From: Nocardia wallacei
Lineage (GTDB): Bacteria; Actinomycetota; Actinomycetes; Mycobacteriales; Mycobacteriaceae
DNA: 64,000 bases
Assembly (NCBI RefSeq): GCF_029869545.1
Contig: NZ_JARWQD010000379.1
Span: 1 to 64,000, forward strand
Direction of reading: 5' to 3'
Shown: positions 32,798-42,042 of the stretch, in pieces
Numbering within the stretch: the stretch's first letter is position 1
Layout: every line of letters begins with the position of its first letter
Position numbers and translations under genes: made by a program
The notes under the pieces: generated by a model
What the model was told of the DNA's origin: nothing
The model's database searches: none
What the model saw: the letters and a program-made list of their open reading frames with translations, nothing else

Positions 32798-33040
32798 CCG
32801 GCACCCTCGCCGACACACTCGCCCGGCCCTGGACCTGATGTCCGCCGAATCGCCGGTACCCGGCGGGGCCGACCACAGCCGTCGTACGCAGGCTGCACTC
32901 TCGCGTCGCAGGAACGGCGGCCGGTTTCGCCGCAGCGACCCGAAATACCCACGTGCGCACCCGAATAGCGCGCGCCGCGGTGGCGAGGACGATCGCAAAA
33001 GAACTCGGTGGTCCTCCGATCGTGCGCCGCCGGTCCCCGC

Positions 33041-34549
33041 TCACGACGCACCCCGCTGCCGGAAATTCAGCGCCTGCAGGACATCCTGCGTGGTCGGCAC
33101 GTCTCCACCCCGCAGGTCGCTTATCGTCCACGCGACACGGATGGCCCGGTCGGCTCCACGCGCCGACATGCGCCCCTGGCGGAGGGCGTTCTCCACCGGA
33201 GCCAGCGACTCCCTCGGCAACCGGAATCGTTGGCGCAGTACGTGTCCGGGGACCTCGGCGTTGGTGACCCACCCGTGGCCCGACCAGCGCCGCACGGCGG
33301 CCTGGCGGGCCAGCTCGACGCGCCCCCGCACCACCTCGCTACTCTCGGCCTCCGACGACGCGAAGGCGCCCGCCGCCTGCCCGTGCATCTGCACCGAGAT
33401 GTCGATCCGGTCCATCAGCGGCCCCGACAGCTTGCCGAGGTACCGCCGCCGCGCCAGCGGTGCGCAGATGCAGTCCACATCGCGGGCGGGCGCGCACGGA
33501 CACGGATTGGCCGCGAGGATGAGCTGGAAGCGCGCCGGATACCGGGCCACCCCGTCGCGGCGGGCGATGCGTACCTCGCCCTCCTCCAACGGCGTGCGCA
33601 GGGCCTCCAGGACCTTGGTACCGACCTCGGCGCACTCGTCGAGAAACAGCACACCGCGGTGGGCGCGGCTGACCGCTCCCGGCCGGGCCGAGCCGGAACC
33701 GCCGCCGACCATCGAACTCACCGACGACGAGTGGTGCGGCGCGACGAACGGCGGCATCGTGATCAGCGGGTGGTCGCCGGACAGCGTGCCCGCCACCGAG
33801 TGGATCGCCGTCACCTCGAGTGATTCGGTCTCGCTCAGCGGGGGCAGCAGGCCCGGAAGTCGCTGCGCCAGCATGGTTTTCCCGATGCCGGGCGGCCCGG
33901 TGAGCAGCAGGTGATGGCCCCCGGCCGCGGCCACCTCGAGCGCCCAGCGCGCCTCGTCCTGCCCCACCACCTCGTTGAGGTCGCCGGTGGTCCGCTCCGA
34001 CGGCGGAACGATCCCGTCCGGTTCGCGCAGGACGCCGTCGCCACGCAGCCAGTCGACGAGCTCGCGCAGCGTCGCCGCGCCGAGCACCGTGATCCCGTCC
34101 ACCAGACCCGCCTCCCCGAGCGTGCTCTCCGGCACCACCACGGTCGACCGCCCCGCGCCCCGCGCCGCCAGCACCGCGGGCAGGATGCCGCGCACCCGCC
34201 GCACCCGCCCGTCCAGCGCCAGCTCGCCCAGCAGCACCGCGCCCGCCAGCCGGGCCGACGGAATCGCGTCCCCCGCGTCGAGCACCGCCGCCGCCAGGGC
34301 CAGGTCGTAGACGCTGCCCATCTTCGGAAGCGTCGCGGGCGACAGCGCCAGGATGACCCGGCCGTCGGGCCATTTCTCACCGGAATTGGTCACCGCCGCC
34401 CGCACCCGGTCCCGCGATTCCTGCAGCGTGGTGTCGGGCCGCCCGACCAGATGTACCGACGGCAGCCCCTGCCCGATATCGGCCTCGATCTCGACCAGCT
34501 GCCCGTCGACGCCGGTCACCGCGACCGAATGGGCCCGGCCCAGCGCCAT
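33041..34549 (-). CDS. comM: YifB/ComM-family AAA+ helicase
   Basis: The protein promotes branch migration during natural transformation. The N-terminal Lon-like domain (VEIEADIGQGLPSVHLVGRPD) is followed by Walker A LTGPPGIGKTMLAQ, Walker B RGVLFLDECAE and a Cys cluster (NPCPCAP and DCIC) typical of the Mg-chelatase-like family. The C-terminus RGADRAIRVAWTISDLRG is conserved. Start and yraN stop overlap by one base. Confidence 0.92.
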   Translation of the reverse strand: MALGRAHSVAVTGVDGQLVEIEADIGQGLPSVHLVGRPDTTLQESRDRVRAAVTNSGEKWPDGRVILALSPATLPKMGSVYDLALAAAVLDAGDAIPSARLAGAVLLGELALDGRVRRVRGILPAVLAARGAGRSTVVVPESTLGEAGLVDGITVLGAATLRELVDWLRGDGVLREPDGIVPPSERTTGDLNEVVGQDEARWALEVAAAGGHHLLLTGPPGIGKTMLAQRLPGLLPPLSETESLEVTAIHSVAGTLSGDHPLITMPPFVAPHHSSSVSSMVGGGSGSARPGAVSRAHRGVLFLDECAEVGTKVLEALRTPLEEGEVRIARRDGVARYPARFQLILAANPCPCAPARDVDCICAPLARRRYLGKLSGPLMDRIDISVQMHGQAAGAFASSEAESSEVVRGRVELARQAAVRRWSGHGWVTNAEVPGHVLRQRFRLPRESLAPVENALRQGRMSARGADRAIRVAWTISDLRGGDVPTTQDVLQALNFRQRGAS

Positions 34550-34905
34550 CAGAACACCGCCCGCAGATGTTCGATGACCGGCTCACGGTCGCGGGACAGC
34601 AGCACCGACACCACGTCGAAGCGCACCCGCAGCCACGGCCCCGCCTGCTCGTTGAGCCACAGCAGGGCCAGCCGGCGGATGCGCTGTTGTTTGCGGAACG
34701 TCACCGCCTCCGCCGGGGCCCCGAACCCCAACCCGGAGCGGGTCTTCACCTCGACGAACGCGGTGAACTCCGCATCGCGGGCGATCAGGTCCAGCTCGCC
34801 GTACCGGCAGCGCCAGTTCCGTTCGACGATCTCCATTCCGGCCTCGCGCAGGAACTGCGCGGCCAGCTCTTCCCCTTGCGCGCCGAGCGCCAGATTATCT
34901 GCCAC
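34549..34905 (-). CDS. yraN: YraN-family (UPF0102) nuclease-like protein
   Basis: The 118-residue protein has GAQGEELAAQFLREAGMEI, WRCRYGELDLIARD and FVEVKTRS, a PD-(D/E)xK nuclease core with the catalytic E, D and ExK. The exact substrate is not established. It is the first gene of the yraN-comM-dprA-xerC run. Confidence 0.92.
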   Translation of the reverse strand: MADNLALGAQGEELAAQFLREAGMEIVERNWRCRYGELDLIARDAEFTAFVEVKTRSGLGFGAPAEAVTFRKQQRIRRLALLWLNEQAGPWLRVRFDVVSVLLSRDREPVIEHLRAVF

Positions 34906-35005
34906 CCGTCCAGCGTGACCGAAACCCCAACCCGCTCAACGACTCCGACCTGGGCGAACAAGAAGTCTGTTGATAACCGCGAGCCTGTGCACAACCGGGG
35001 GCGAC

Positions 35006-35311
35006 CTACTCGGGTAACCGCAGGTCCGGCTTCTCCAGCTCCTCGATGTTCACGTCCTTGAAGGTGATCACCCGAACATGCTTGACGAAGCGGGCGGGCC
35101 GGTACATGTCCCACACCCACGCGTCGGACATGCGCACCTCGAAATACACCTCACCGTCGGCGTTCTGCGGGCGCAGTTCGACGGAATTGGCGAGATAGAA
35201 GCGGCGCTCGGTCTCCACCACGTACGAGAACTGACCGACGATGTCCTTGTACTCGCGATACAGCGAGAGCTCCATCTCGGTCTCGTACTTCTCGAGGTCC
35301 TCTGCACTCAT
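35006..35311 (-). CDS. DUF2469 protein
   Basis: The protein of 101 residues begins MSAEDLEKYETEMELSLYRE and is one of the best conserved hypothetical families of actinobacteria. It always sits between rnhB and yraN, as here. Function unknown. Confidence 0.92.
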   Translation of the reverse strand: MSAEDLEKYETEMELSLYREYKDIVGQFSYVVETERRFYLANSVELRPQNADGEVYFEVRMSDAWVWDMYRPARFVKHVRVITFKDVNIEELEKPDLRLPE

Positions 35312-35354
35312 CTGGTGGAATGTCCTCCTTCTCGCCACAATGCGTGTGCCGACA

Positions 35355-36209
35355 TCATCTCGCATGGGCGGTGCCGGTAGCCACTCGCCTCGATTCGGGC
35401 ATGTCCGGGTCGGTGATCGCCGCCTCCGCATCGAACATCGCGGCATCGACCATCTCGTCCGGCCCCGCCTCCTCGGCCTGGCCGTTGAGCCGCACGTTCT
35501 TCCAGGACCGGCGGTGTTCGCTGCTCGGCCCGAGTTCCTTCAGGGCGGCCAGATGCTCCGGGGTGTTGTACCCCTTGTGCGCGGCGAAGCCGTAACCGGG
35601 CATCCGCTTGTCCAGGTCCACCATCATCCGGTCGCGGGTCACCTTCGCGAGGATGCTGGCCGCCGCGATGCAGGCCGCGGACGCGTCGCCGCCGATCACC
35701 GGCAGCGACGGAACGGGAATGCCGGGCACGCGGAAGCCGTCGGTGAGTACGTAGCCGGGGTCGGCGCCCAGCCCCGCCACCGCCCGGCGCATGCCCTCGA
35801 TATTCGCGACGTGGATGCCGATGGCGTCGATCTCCCAGGCCGGGATCACCACCACCTGCCACGCCAGCGCCCGCCGCTTGATGATCGGGAACAGCCGCTC
35901 GCGGGTCGCCTCGGTGAGCTTCTTGGAGTCGTCCAGTTCGGCCAGCGAATCGTAGGCCTTGGGCGCCAGCAGGCAGGCCGCGACGACCAGCGGACCGGCG
36001 CAGCATCCGCGCCCGGCCTCGTCGACGCCCGCGACGGGCCCCAGCCCGCTGCGGATCAGCGCCGCCTCCAGGGTGCGCAGACCACCGGCCTTGCGCATCA
36101 CCACCCGGGGCGGCCAGTCGCCGCTGCGAACAGCGATGGATCGAATCCCGTTGCCGCCCTTACCCTTGCGGGCGACGCGCTGCTGGTTCCGCGCCACTGT
36201 TCCCACCAT
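35355..36209 (-). CDS. rnhB: Ribonuclease HII
   Basis: RNase HII cuts RNA in RNA/DNA hybrids and at single ribonucleotides. VAGVDEAGRGCCAGPLVVAA carries the DEAGRG motif, and AAASILAKVTRDRMM and GYGFAAHKGYNTPEHLAAL follow. The start is uncertain: no candidate has a good ribosome binding site, and the ATG at 36098 (MRKAGGLRTLE) would fit the family length better. Confidence 0.92.
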   Translation of the reverse strand: MVGTVARNQQRVARKGKGGNGIRSIAVRSGDWPPRVVMRKAGGLRTLEAALIRSGLGPVAGVDEAGRGCCAGPLVVAACLLAPKAYDSLAELDDSKKLTEATRERLFPIIKRRALAWQVVVIPAWEIDAIGIHVANIEGMRRAVAGLGADPGYVLTDGFRVPGIPVPSLPVIGGDASAACIAAASILAKVTRDRMMVDLDKRMPGYGFAAHKGYNTPEHLAALKELGPSSEHRRSWKNVRLNGQAEEAGPDEMVDAAMFDAEAAITDPDMPESRRVATGTAHAR

Positions 36210-36248
36210 TCGATTATCCGCGCGTTCGATATCCGGCTGCCACCCGGG

Positions 36249-37073
36249 TCAGTTGGTCTGGGGATCCTCCGACCGGATCGGCCCGATCCGGTTCGGCGGC
36301 CAGATCTTGAACACGGCCTTGCCGCGGATGTCGTCGACGGGCACGGTGCCGGAGTATTCGTCGTCGACGTGCGCGCGGGAGTCGGCGGATTCGTTGCGGT
36401 TGTCGCCCATCACCCACACGTTGCCGTCGGGAACCTTGACCGGCCCGAACTCCCGGCCCACCGGGTTGATCCGCAGTGCGCCCTGCACATTCGCCGCATA
36501 GGGCAGGCCCGGCTGGTACGGGAAGCTGTAGTGCGCGTACGGCTCGTCGAGCGGCTTGCCGTCGACCATCACCCGGCCCTGCGCGTCGCAGCACTGCACG
36601 GTCTGCCCACCCGTCGCGACCACCCGCTTGACGAGGTCGTTCTCGTCGGGCGGCACGAGCCCGAAGAACGAGAAGAAGTTCTGGACGCCACGGATGACGA
36701 CGTTGCTGGAGCGGTTGGAGCGGTAGGCCTTGTTCCAGGAGTTGGTCGGGCCCACGAACACCACCACGTCGCCGGGCGACGGGTCCCCGAAGTCGTAGCT
36801 GAGCTTCTCGACGTAGATGCGGTCGCCGGTGCACCCGGCGCACCCGTGCAGCGTCGGCTCCATCGACTGCGACGGGATCACGTACGGACGGCCGATGAAG
36901 GTCACCACCAGGGCGGCGATCACCGCGGCGATCACGATCAGGATCGGCAGCTCCTGCCAGAACGGGCGCTGCTTCTTCTGCTTCTTGGCCCGCGACCGCC
37001 GCCTCGGCGTCGTTCCCCCCGCGCGTTCGTCATCCGCTCCGGACACCCGCACCGAGTCGATTTCGTCTGCCAC
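36249..37073 (-). CDS. lepB: Signal peptidase I
   Basis: A basic cytosolic tail (RRRSRAKKQKK) leads to one membrane helix (about 43-63). The extracytoplasmic catalytic domain follows: Ser in IPSQSMEPTL, Lys in LVKRVVATGG, and GDNRNESADSR. A short Cys-containing insert (HGCAGCTGDRIYVEKL) after the Ser motif is frequent in actinobacterial enzymes. GTG start at 37073. Confidence 0.93.
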   Translation of the reverse strand: MADEIDSVRVSGADDERAGGTTPRRRSRAKKQKKQRPFWQELPILIVIAAVIAALVVTFIGRPYVIPSQSMEPTLHGCAGCTGDRIYVEKLSYDFGDPSPGDVVVFVGPTNSWNKAYRSNRSSNVVIRGVQNFFSFFGLVPPDENDLVKRVVATGGQTVQCCDAQGRVMVDGKPLDEPYAHYSFPYQPGLPYAANVQGALRINPVGREFGPVKVPDGNVWVMGDNRNESADSRAHVDDEYSGTVPVDDIRGKAVFKIWPPNRIGPIRSEDPQTN

Positions 37074-37181
37074 GCCGAACAGCGTAGCCCGGCATGCCGA
37101 GTGCCCGCGCAGTGCCGCCCCGGCCGGGGAAGGAAACCCCTGGCCGCAAGAAAAGGAAAATCCCCCGGCCGCAGGAAAAGG

Positions 37182-37207
37182 AAAACCCCCGGCCGACCGG
37201 CCGGGGG
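37182..37207 (-). terminator. Terminator after rplS
   Basis: On the minus strand CCCCCGGCC pairs with GGCCGGGGG around a 4-base loop, followed by TTTTCC. It lies 20 bases after the rplS stop. Two more degenerate copies of the tail (GGGGG(A)TTTTCCTTTTC...GCGGCC, about 23 bases each) follow between 37129 and 37180. Confidence 0.8.
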
Positions 37208-37227
37208 TCTCGAGCAGCGTCGCTACC

Positions 37228-37569
37228 TCAGCGCTTTTCCTTGATCTTGGCGGCCTTGCCGCGCAGATCGCGCAGGTAGTACAGCTTCGCCCGGCGGACA
37301 TCGCCGCGGGTCACGACATCGATGTGGTCGATGGTGGGGCTGTGCACCGGGAAGGTGCGCTCGACACCGACGCCGAAGGACACCTTGCGGACCGTGAAGG
37401 TCTCGCGGATGCCGCCACCCTGGCGCCGGATCACGGCGCCCTTGAAGACCTGGATGCGCTCCTTGTTGCCTTCGATGACCTTCACGTGCACGTTGATGGT
37501 GTCGCCCGGCCGGAAGTCGGGGACATCGGTGCGCAGCGACTTTTCGTCGACGAAGTCGAGGGTGTTCAT
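37228..37569 (-). CDS. rplS: 50S ribosomal protein L19
   Basis: The segments DFRPGDTINVHVKVIEGNKE and RIQVFKGAVIRRQGGG, then VRRAKLYYLRDLRGKAAKI, are diagnostic. The ATG at 37569 gives the usual 113 residues. Confidence 0.96.
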   Translation of the reverse strand: MNTLDFVDEKSLRTDVPDFRPGDTINVHVKVIEGNKERIQVFKGAVIRRQGGGIRETFTVRKVSFGVGVERTFPVHSPTIDHIDVVTRGDVRRAKLYYLRDLRGKAAKIKEKR

Positions 37570-37752
37570 TTCCGTCCTTTGGAAGTTCGCGTGAACAGAG
37601 GAACCTGGCGGCGATCGCTCGACCGGTTCGTGCTCCGGATAATGGGCGGTGCGCCGGGCGGACTCGCCCAGGGCAACCCGGCTATTGTGCCAGACCACGC
37701 GACCGGAGGGTTAATCGGGTTGCCAGTGCCGCCCATGGCCGCTACGAGCCGC

Positions 37753-38619
37753 TCAGTCGGCCGCCTTCCTGCCGACCCGGAGCGGGTGCGGCGGCGCGGG
37801 CGCGGGCACCACCGTGCGGGCCAGTTCCTCTTCCGTCGCGCGGCGCACGTGGGCGACGACATCCGGGCTGCCCGCGATCAGGTCCTGCACGAAGATCTTG
37901 GCGCGGATCACCGGGCGGCGGTAGCGGCGTTCGCGCCGGATCGCCCGCTGCATCAGTTTCGCCCGGCCCGCATAGCGCCAGCGCGCCCAGGGTGCTCCGG
38001 GGCGGCTGAGCCGGAACGCGCCGACCACCAGCAGCGGGAGGAAGAACATGCCGAACAGGCCGGTCCAGATCTTGCCCTTGGCGATGACGATCGCCGCCAG
38101 CGCCAGGTTCACGACGGCGAACAGCGCCCCCAGGATCTGGCCGGGCCTGCTGCCGTCGTAACGAATGTCGTTGACCTCGAGCAGCCACAGCGGATGGAAG
38201 CCGAGCAGCAGCAGCCCCGTCACCGCCAGTGCCACGAAGACCGCGTCGACCGAGGTCCTGCCCTGTTCCTCCCAGTACACGTCGCGCAGGTAGTAGATGA
38301 GCGCGAACTCGTCGAGCACGAGGGCCGCGCCGACACCGAACGCCGCCGCCAGCGCGCTCACCGTGCCGACCCCGGAGCCGTACGTCGCGACCAGCCCGAT
38401 GCCCGACAACAACACGAGCACGACCCCGAACACCATGTGGTGGATGTGCACGTCCCCGGCACGCAGATTGCCCGGCCACCAGCGCACCTGCTTGCGGATC
38501 AGGCGGACGCTCAGGCGGATCAGCAGGAATCCGACGATGAATCCGAGCAGGAAGCACAGCAGCGGCAGGCGTCCCTGCGCGATGACCGAGTCATCGAGCC
38601 ACCGTCTGATACCTGCCAT
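37753..38619 (-). CDS. Conserved integral membrane protein
   Basis: This protein of 288 residues has about six to seven hydrophobic helices. A short motif, GDVHIHHMVFG, follows the first helix pair, and the C-terminal 70 residues are basic and cytosolic. I recognise no family function; the clustered His residues could bind metal. The ATG at 38619 is preceded by GGAG eleven bases upstream. It lies between rplS and tex and is shared by related actinobacteria as far as I recall. Confidence 0.75.
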   Translation of the reverse strand: MAGIRRWLDDSVIAQGRLPLLCFLLGFIVGFLLIRLSVRLIRKQVRWWPGNLRAGDVHIHHMVFGVVLVLLSGIGLVATYGSGVGTVSALAAAFGVGAALVLDEFALIYYLRDVYWEEQGRTSVDAVFVALAVTGLLLLGFHPLWLLEVNDIRYDGSRPGQILGALFAVVNLALAAIVIAKGKIWTGLFGMFFLPLLVVGAFRLSRPGAPWARWRYAGRAKLMQRAIRRERRYRRPVIRAKIFVQDLIAGSPDVVAHVRRATEEELARTVVPAPAPPHPLRVGRKAAD

Positions 38620-38783
38620 GTCCCAGTCGTCTCCGGAGTCGCCGCGGGATCGGTCCCGTACCCGGATCCGGACGCCGCGCTGTGCCGGACCCGCTGCCAC
38701 ATTGTGCAGGAACTACGTGACGACCGGCCGAACCGGAGCATGCCGGATGACGACGGTGTGCGGCTGCGGGCGCCAGCCGGTCG

Positions 38784-41255
38784 CTACTTGCCGAATCCCG
38801 CCCGGCGCAGCGCGTCCGCCATGGCCCCGGAGGGCTCGGGAGCATTGCGGCGCTGTTGATTACCGCGCCCCTGGTTGCCACGCCCCTGGCCGCCGCCCTG
38901 GCCACCGCGGTTCTGACCGCCGCCCTGGCCACCACGGTTCTGGCCGCCACCGCGGCCCTGCTGGCCCTGCGGGCGCTGGCCGCCGCGCCCCTGGCCGCTC
39001 TTGTCCGGCTTGCCGGGCTCGTCGTCGAGCCGCAGGCTCAGGCCGATGCGCTGACGGGCCACGTCCACCTCCAGCACCTTGACCTTCACCACGTCGCCGG
39101 ACTTCACGACCTCACGCGGATCGCGAACGAAATTGTGCGACATCGCCGAGACGTGCACCAGACCGTCCTGGTGCACGCCGACGTCGACGAACGCGCCGAA
39201 CGCGGCGACATTGGTGACCACACCCTCGAGCACCATGCCGGGCTGCAGATCGGCGACCTTCTCCACGCCCGCGGCGAACTCCGCGGTCTTGAACTCCGGG
39301 CGCGGGTCACGGCCGGGCTTCTCCAACTCGGCGATGATGTCGGTGACGGTGGGCACGCCGAACGTCTCGTCGGTGAAATCGGCCGGGCGCAACGACTTCA
39401 GCACGCCGCTGTTGCCGATGATCTCGAGCACGCCGCGACCGGTGCTGTCGACGATGCGCCGCACCACCGGATATGCCTCCGGGTGCACCGCGGAATTGTC
39501 CAGCGGATCCTCGCCGTCGCGAATGCGCAGGAAGCCCGCGCACTGCTCGAAGGCCTTGGGCCCCAGCCGCGGCACGTCGCGCAGGCCGGTGCGGTTGCGG
39601 AACGGGCCGTTCTGATCGCGGTGCGCCACAATGGATTCCGCGACCGAGGAGGAGATGCCCGACACCCGCGACAACAGCGGCACCGAGGCCGTGTTGACGT
39701 CGACGCCGACCGCGTTCACCGCGTCCTCGACCACCGCGCCCAGCGACCGGGCCAGCAGCGTCTCCGAAACGTCGTGCTGGTACTGGCCGACACCGATCGA
39801 CTTGGGGTCGATCTTCACCAGCTCCGCCAGCGGGTCCTGCAGGCGGCGGGCGATGGAGACCGCGCCGCGCAGCGATACGTCCAGATCGGGCAGCTCCTGG
39901 GAGGCGTAGGCCGACGCCGAGTACACCGAGGCACCGGCCTCCGACACCACGATCTTGGTGGGCTTGTTCTCCGGAATCCGCGAAATCAGTTCGGCGGCAA
40001 GGGCATCGGTCTCGCGCGAGGCGGTGCCGTTACCGATCGCGATCAGGTCGACACCGAAGCGGGCGACCAGGGCGCCGAGCACGGCCAGGGACTTCTCGGT
40101 CTGGCCCTGCGGCTTGTGCGGGTAGATGGTCTCGGTGGCCACGACCTTGCCGGTGGGATCGACGACGGCCACCTTGACACCCGTGCGGTACCCCGGGTCC
40201 AGCCCCATCGTGGTCCGGGTGCCCGCGGGCGCGGCCAGCAGCAGGTCGCGCAGGTTGGCGGCGAAGACGTCCACGGCGTCCTTCTCCGCGGACTGCCGCA
40301 GTCGCATCCGGATATCGATGCCCAGGCTCACCTGCAGCTTGGTGCGCCACGCCCAGCGCACGGTGTCCAGCAGCCACGAGTCGGCCGGGCGGCCCTGCTC
40401 GGCGATGCCGAACTGCCGCGCGATGCGGCCCTCGTAGATGGTGCGCTCGCCCTCTTCCGGCTCCTCGGTGTCGGGCTCGAGGTGCAGGGAGAGCACCTCC
40501 TCCTTCTCCCCGCGCAGCAGCGCCAGAATGCGATGCGAGGGCAGCTTGGTGAACGGCTCGCCGAAATCGAAGTAGTCGGAGAACTTGGCGCCCGCCTCCT
40601 CCTTACCGGCGCGCACCCGGGAAGTGATCTGCCCGCGGGTCCACATCAGCTCGCGCAGCTCGCCCACCAGGTCGGCATCCTCGGCGAAGCGCTCGACCAG
40701 GATGGCGCGGGCGCCGTCGAGCTGTTCGGCGTCGTACTGCGCGGGATCGGTGGTGGGGTCGCCCAGCAGCGCGTCGGCGACCGGCTCGTGCCCGGCCTCG
40801 CGGGCGATCTGCGCCTTGGTGCGGCGCTTGGGCTTGTAGGGCAGGTAGATGTCCTCGAGGCGGGCCTTGGTCTCGGCGAGCATGATCTGCTGCTGCAGCG
40901 CCTCGTCCAATTTGCCCTGGCCGCGAATGGATTCCAGGATCGAAGCCCGGCGCTCGTCCAGCTCGCGCAGGTAGTGCAGCCGCTCCTCGAGCAGCCGCAG
41001 CTGCGCATCGTCGAGCGCGCCGGTGACCTCCTTGCGGTAGCGCGCGATGAACGGCACGGTCGACCCGCCGTCGAGCAGATCCACCGCGGCGCGCACCTGC
41101 TCGTCGCGCACGTTCAGCTCGTCGGCGATGCGACGGCTGACGCTGGCTAGGCGAACCGTCCCGGCGACCGGCGTATCGGCCGAGACGGAACCGGCGGATT
41201 CGGTGCTGGGTGCTGCGCTGACGGATTCTGGGGCTGTCGTCACGCCCGCAGACAC
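38784..41255 (-). CDS. tex: Tex-family RNA-binding protein with RGG tail
   Basis: Tex is a transcription accessory protein with a helical N-terminus, an YqgF-like fold (MGLDPGYRTGVKVAVVD), helix-hairpin-helix motifs (VSGISSSVAESIVAHRD) and an S1 domain (GMVLEGVVTNVAAFGAFVDV). The last 60 residues are a Gly/Arg/Gln tail with repeats such as GGGQNRGGQ, able to bind RNA. The first 35 residues are a disordered actinobacterial extension. It ends in RRAGFGK. Confidence 0.92.
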   Translation of the reverse strand: MSAGVTTAPESVSAAPSTESAGSVSADTPVAGTVRLASVSRRIADELNVRDEQVRAAVDLLDGGSTVPFIARYRKEVTGALDDAQLRLLEERLHYLRELDERRASILESIRGQGKLDEALQQQIMLAETKARLEDIYLPYKPKRRTKAQIAREAGHEPVADALLGDPTTDPAQYDAEQLDGARAILVERFAEDADLVGELRELMWTRGQITSRVRAGKEEAGAKFSDYFDFGEPFTKLPSHRILALLRGEKEEVLSLHLEPDTEEPEEGERTIYEGRIARQFGIAEQGRPADSWLLDTVRWAWRTKLQVSLGIDIRMRLRQSAEKDAVDVFAANLRDLLLAAPAGTRTTMGLDPGYRTGVKVAVVDPTGKVVATETIYPHKPQGQTEKSLAVLGALVARFGVDLIAIGNGTASRETDALAAELISRIPENKPTKIVVSEAGASVYSASAYASQELPDLDVSLRGAVSIARRLQDPLAELVKIDPKSIGVGQYQHDVSETLLARSLGAVVEDAVNAVGVDVNTASVPLLSRVSGISSSVAESIVAHRDQNGPFRNRTGLRDVPRLGPKAFEQCAGFLRIRDGEDPLDNSAVHPEAYPVVRRIVDSTGRGVLEIIGNSGVLKSLRPADFTDETFGVPTVTDIIAELEKPGRDPRPEFKTAEFAAGVEKVADLQPGMVLEGVVTNVAAFGAFVDVGVHQDGLVHVSAMSHNFVRDPREVVKSGDVVKVKVLEVDVARQRIGLSLRLDDEPGKPDKSGQGRGGQRPQGQQGRGGGQNRGGQGGGQNRGGQGGGQGRGNQGRGNQQRRNAPEPSGAMADALRRAGFGK

Positions 41256-41376
41256 TACCGCCGTACCCCGACAGCCAGCCAGGGTGCCGCACCGGAACTA
41301 CCTTCGGCCGCACCCTGTTACGCTCGCCGCACCCACCTCAACTGCGACAACGGTCGCACGCCGGGACCAGCGCAGA

Positions 41377-41958
41377 TCAGTCGACGCGGGCCGAGGCGCG
41401 CAGGTATGCCAGCAGATCGTCGACGAGATCGGCCGGATCGGCGTGTCCCTTGCCCTCGGCCGACAGATGTCCGGCGGCGGCCAGGTCGGCCGCTCCGTGC
41501 GCCAGCGCCCGCAGCAGCGCGGCGAGACGTTCGGGATCGCCCGCGGGCACCGTTCCGACGGCCTGCGCCCGGGCGACCAGCGCCACCAGCGCCTGCTGCG
41601 CGTTGTGGGCGACCTCGGCCAACTCCGGCGATTCGACCGACCAGCTGCCGAAGACCAGCTTGAAGCGCGCCGGGCGGGACAGCGCCCACGCGATGTAGCT
41701 GTGCAGCACCTCCCGCAACACCTCCGCGGGGTCGGGGTACCGCTGTGCGATCGCGGCGAATTCGGTTGCGCGCTCGGATAATTCGCGGGCCGCCACGGCG
41801 GCCAGCAGCGCCTGCTTGCTGGCGAAGTGCTTGTACGGGGCATTGTGCGACACCCCCGCGCCGATGCCGACCTCACGCAGCGTCACGGTCTCGACCCCGC
41901 CCGCGTCGAGCAGCCGCAGCGCGGAATCGAGCAGGAGATCGCGGGTCGTCGGGGGCAT
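41377..41958 (-). CDS. TetR-family regulator
   Basis: The HTH is visible in residues 5-50 (LLLDSALRLLDAGGVETVTL, then VGIGAGVSHNAPYKHFASK). The ligand domain is of the TetR_C type with LLREVL-like and LLRALAHGAADL segments. Two operator boxes lie between it and the divergent SDR gene. It probably represses both. Confidence 0.9.
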   Translation of the reverse strand: MPPTTRDLLLDSALRLLDAGGVETVTLREVGIGAGVSHNAPYKHFASKQALLAAVAARELSERATEFAAIAQRYPDPAEVLREVLHSYIAWALSRPARFKLVFGSWSVESPELAEVAHNAQQALVALVARAQAVGTVPAGDPERLAALLRALAHGAADLAAAGHLSAEGKGHADPADLVDDLLAYLRASARVD

Positions 41959-41977
41959 CGGCCCATCCTACGGCGGG

Positions 41978-42019
41978 GTTGACAACGTCAACCGGGCGAC
42001 CTAGGTTGACGTTGTCAAC
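41978..42019. promoter_or_regulatory. TetR operator, two 15-bp palindromes
   Basis: GTTGACAACGTCAAC (41978-41992) and GTTGACGTTGTCAAC (42005-42019) are each palindromic and are exact reverse complements of one another, 12 bases apart. They lie between the divergent tetR and SDR genes and overlap a possible TTGAC -35 element. Confidence 0.85.
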
Positions 42020-42042
42020 CAGGCAGTGAACGGGAGTGGGCA

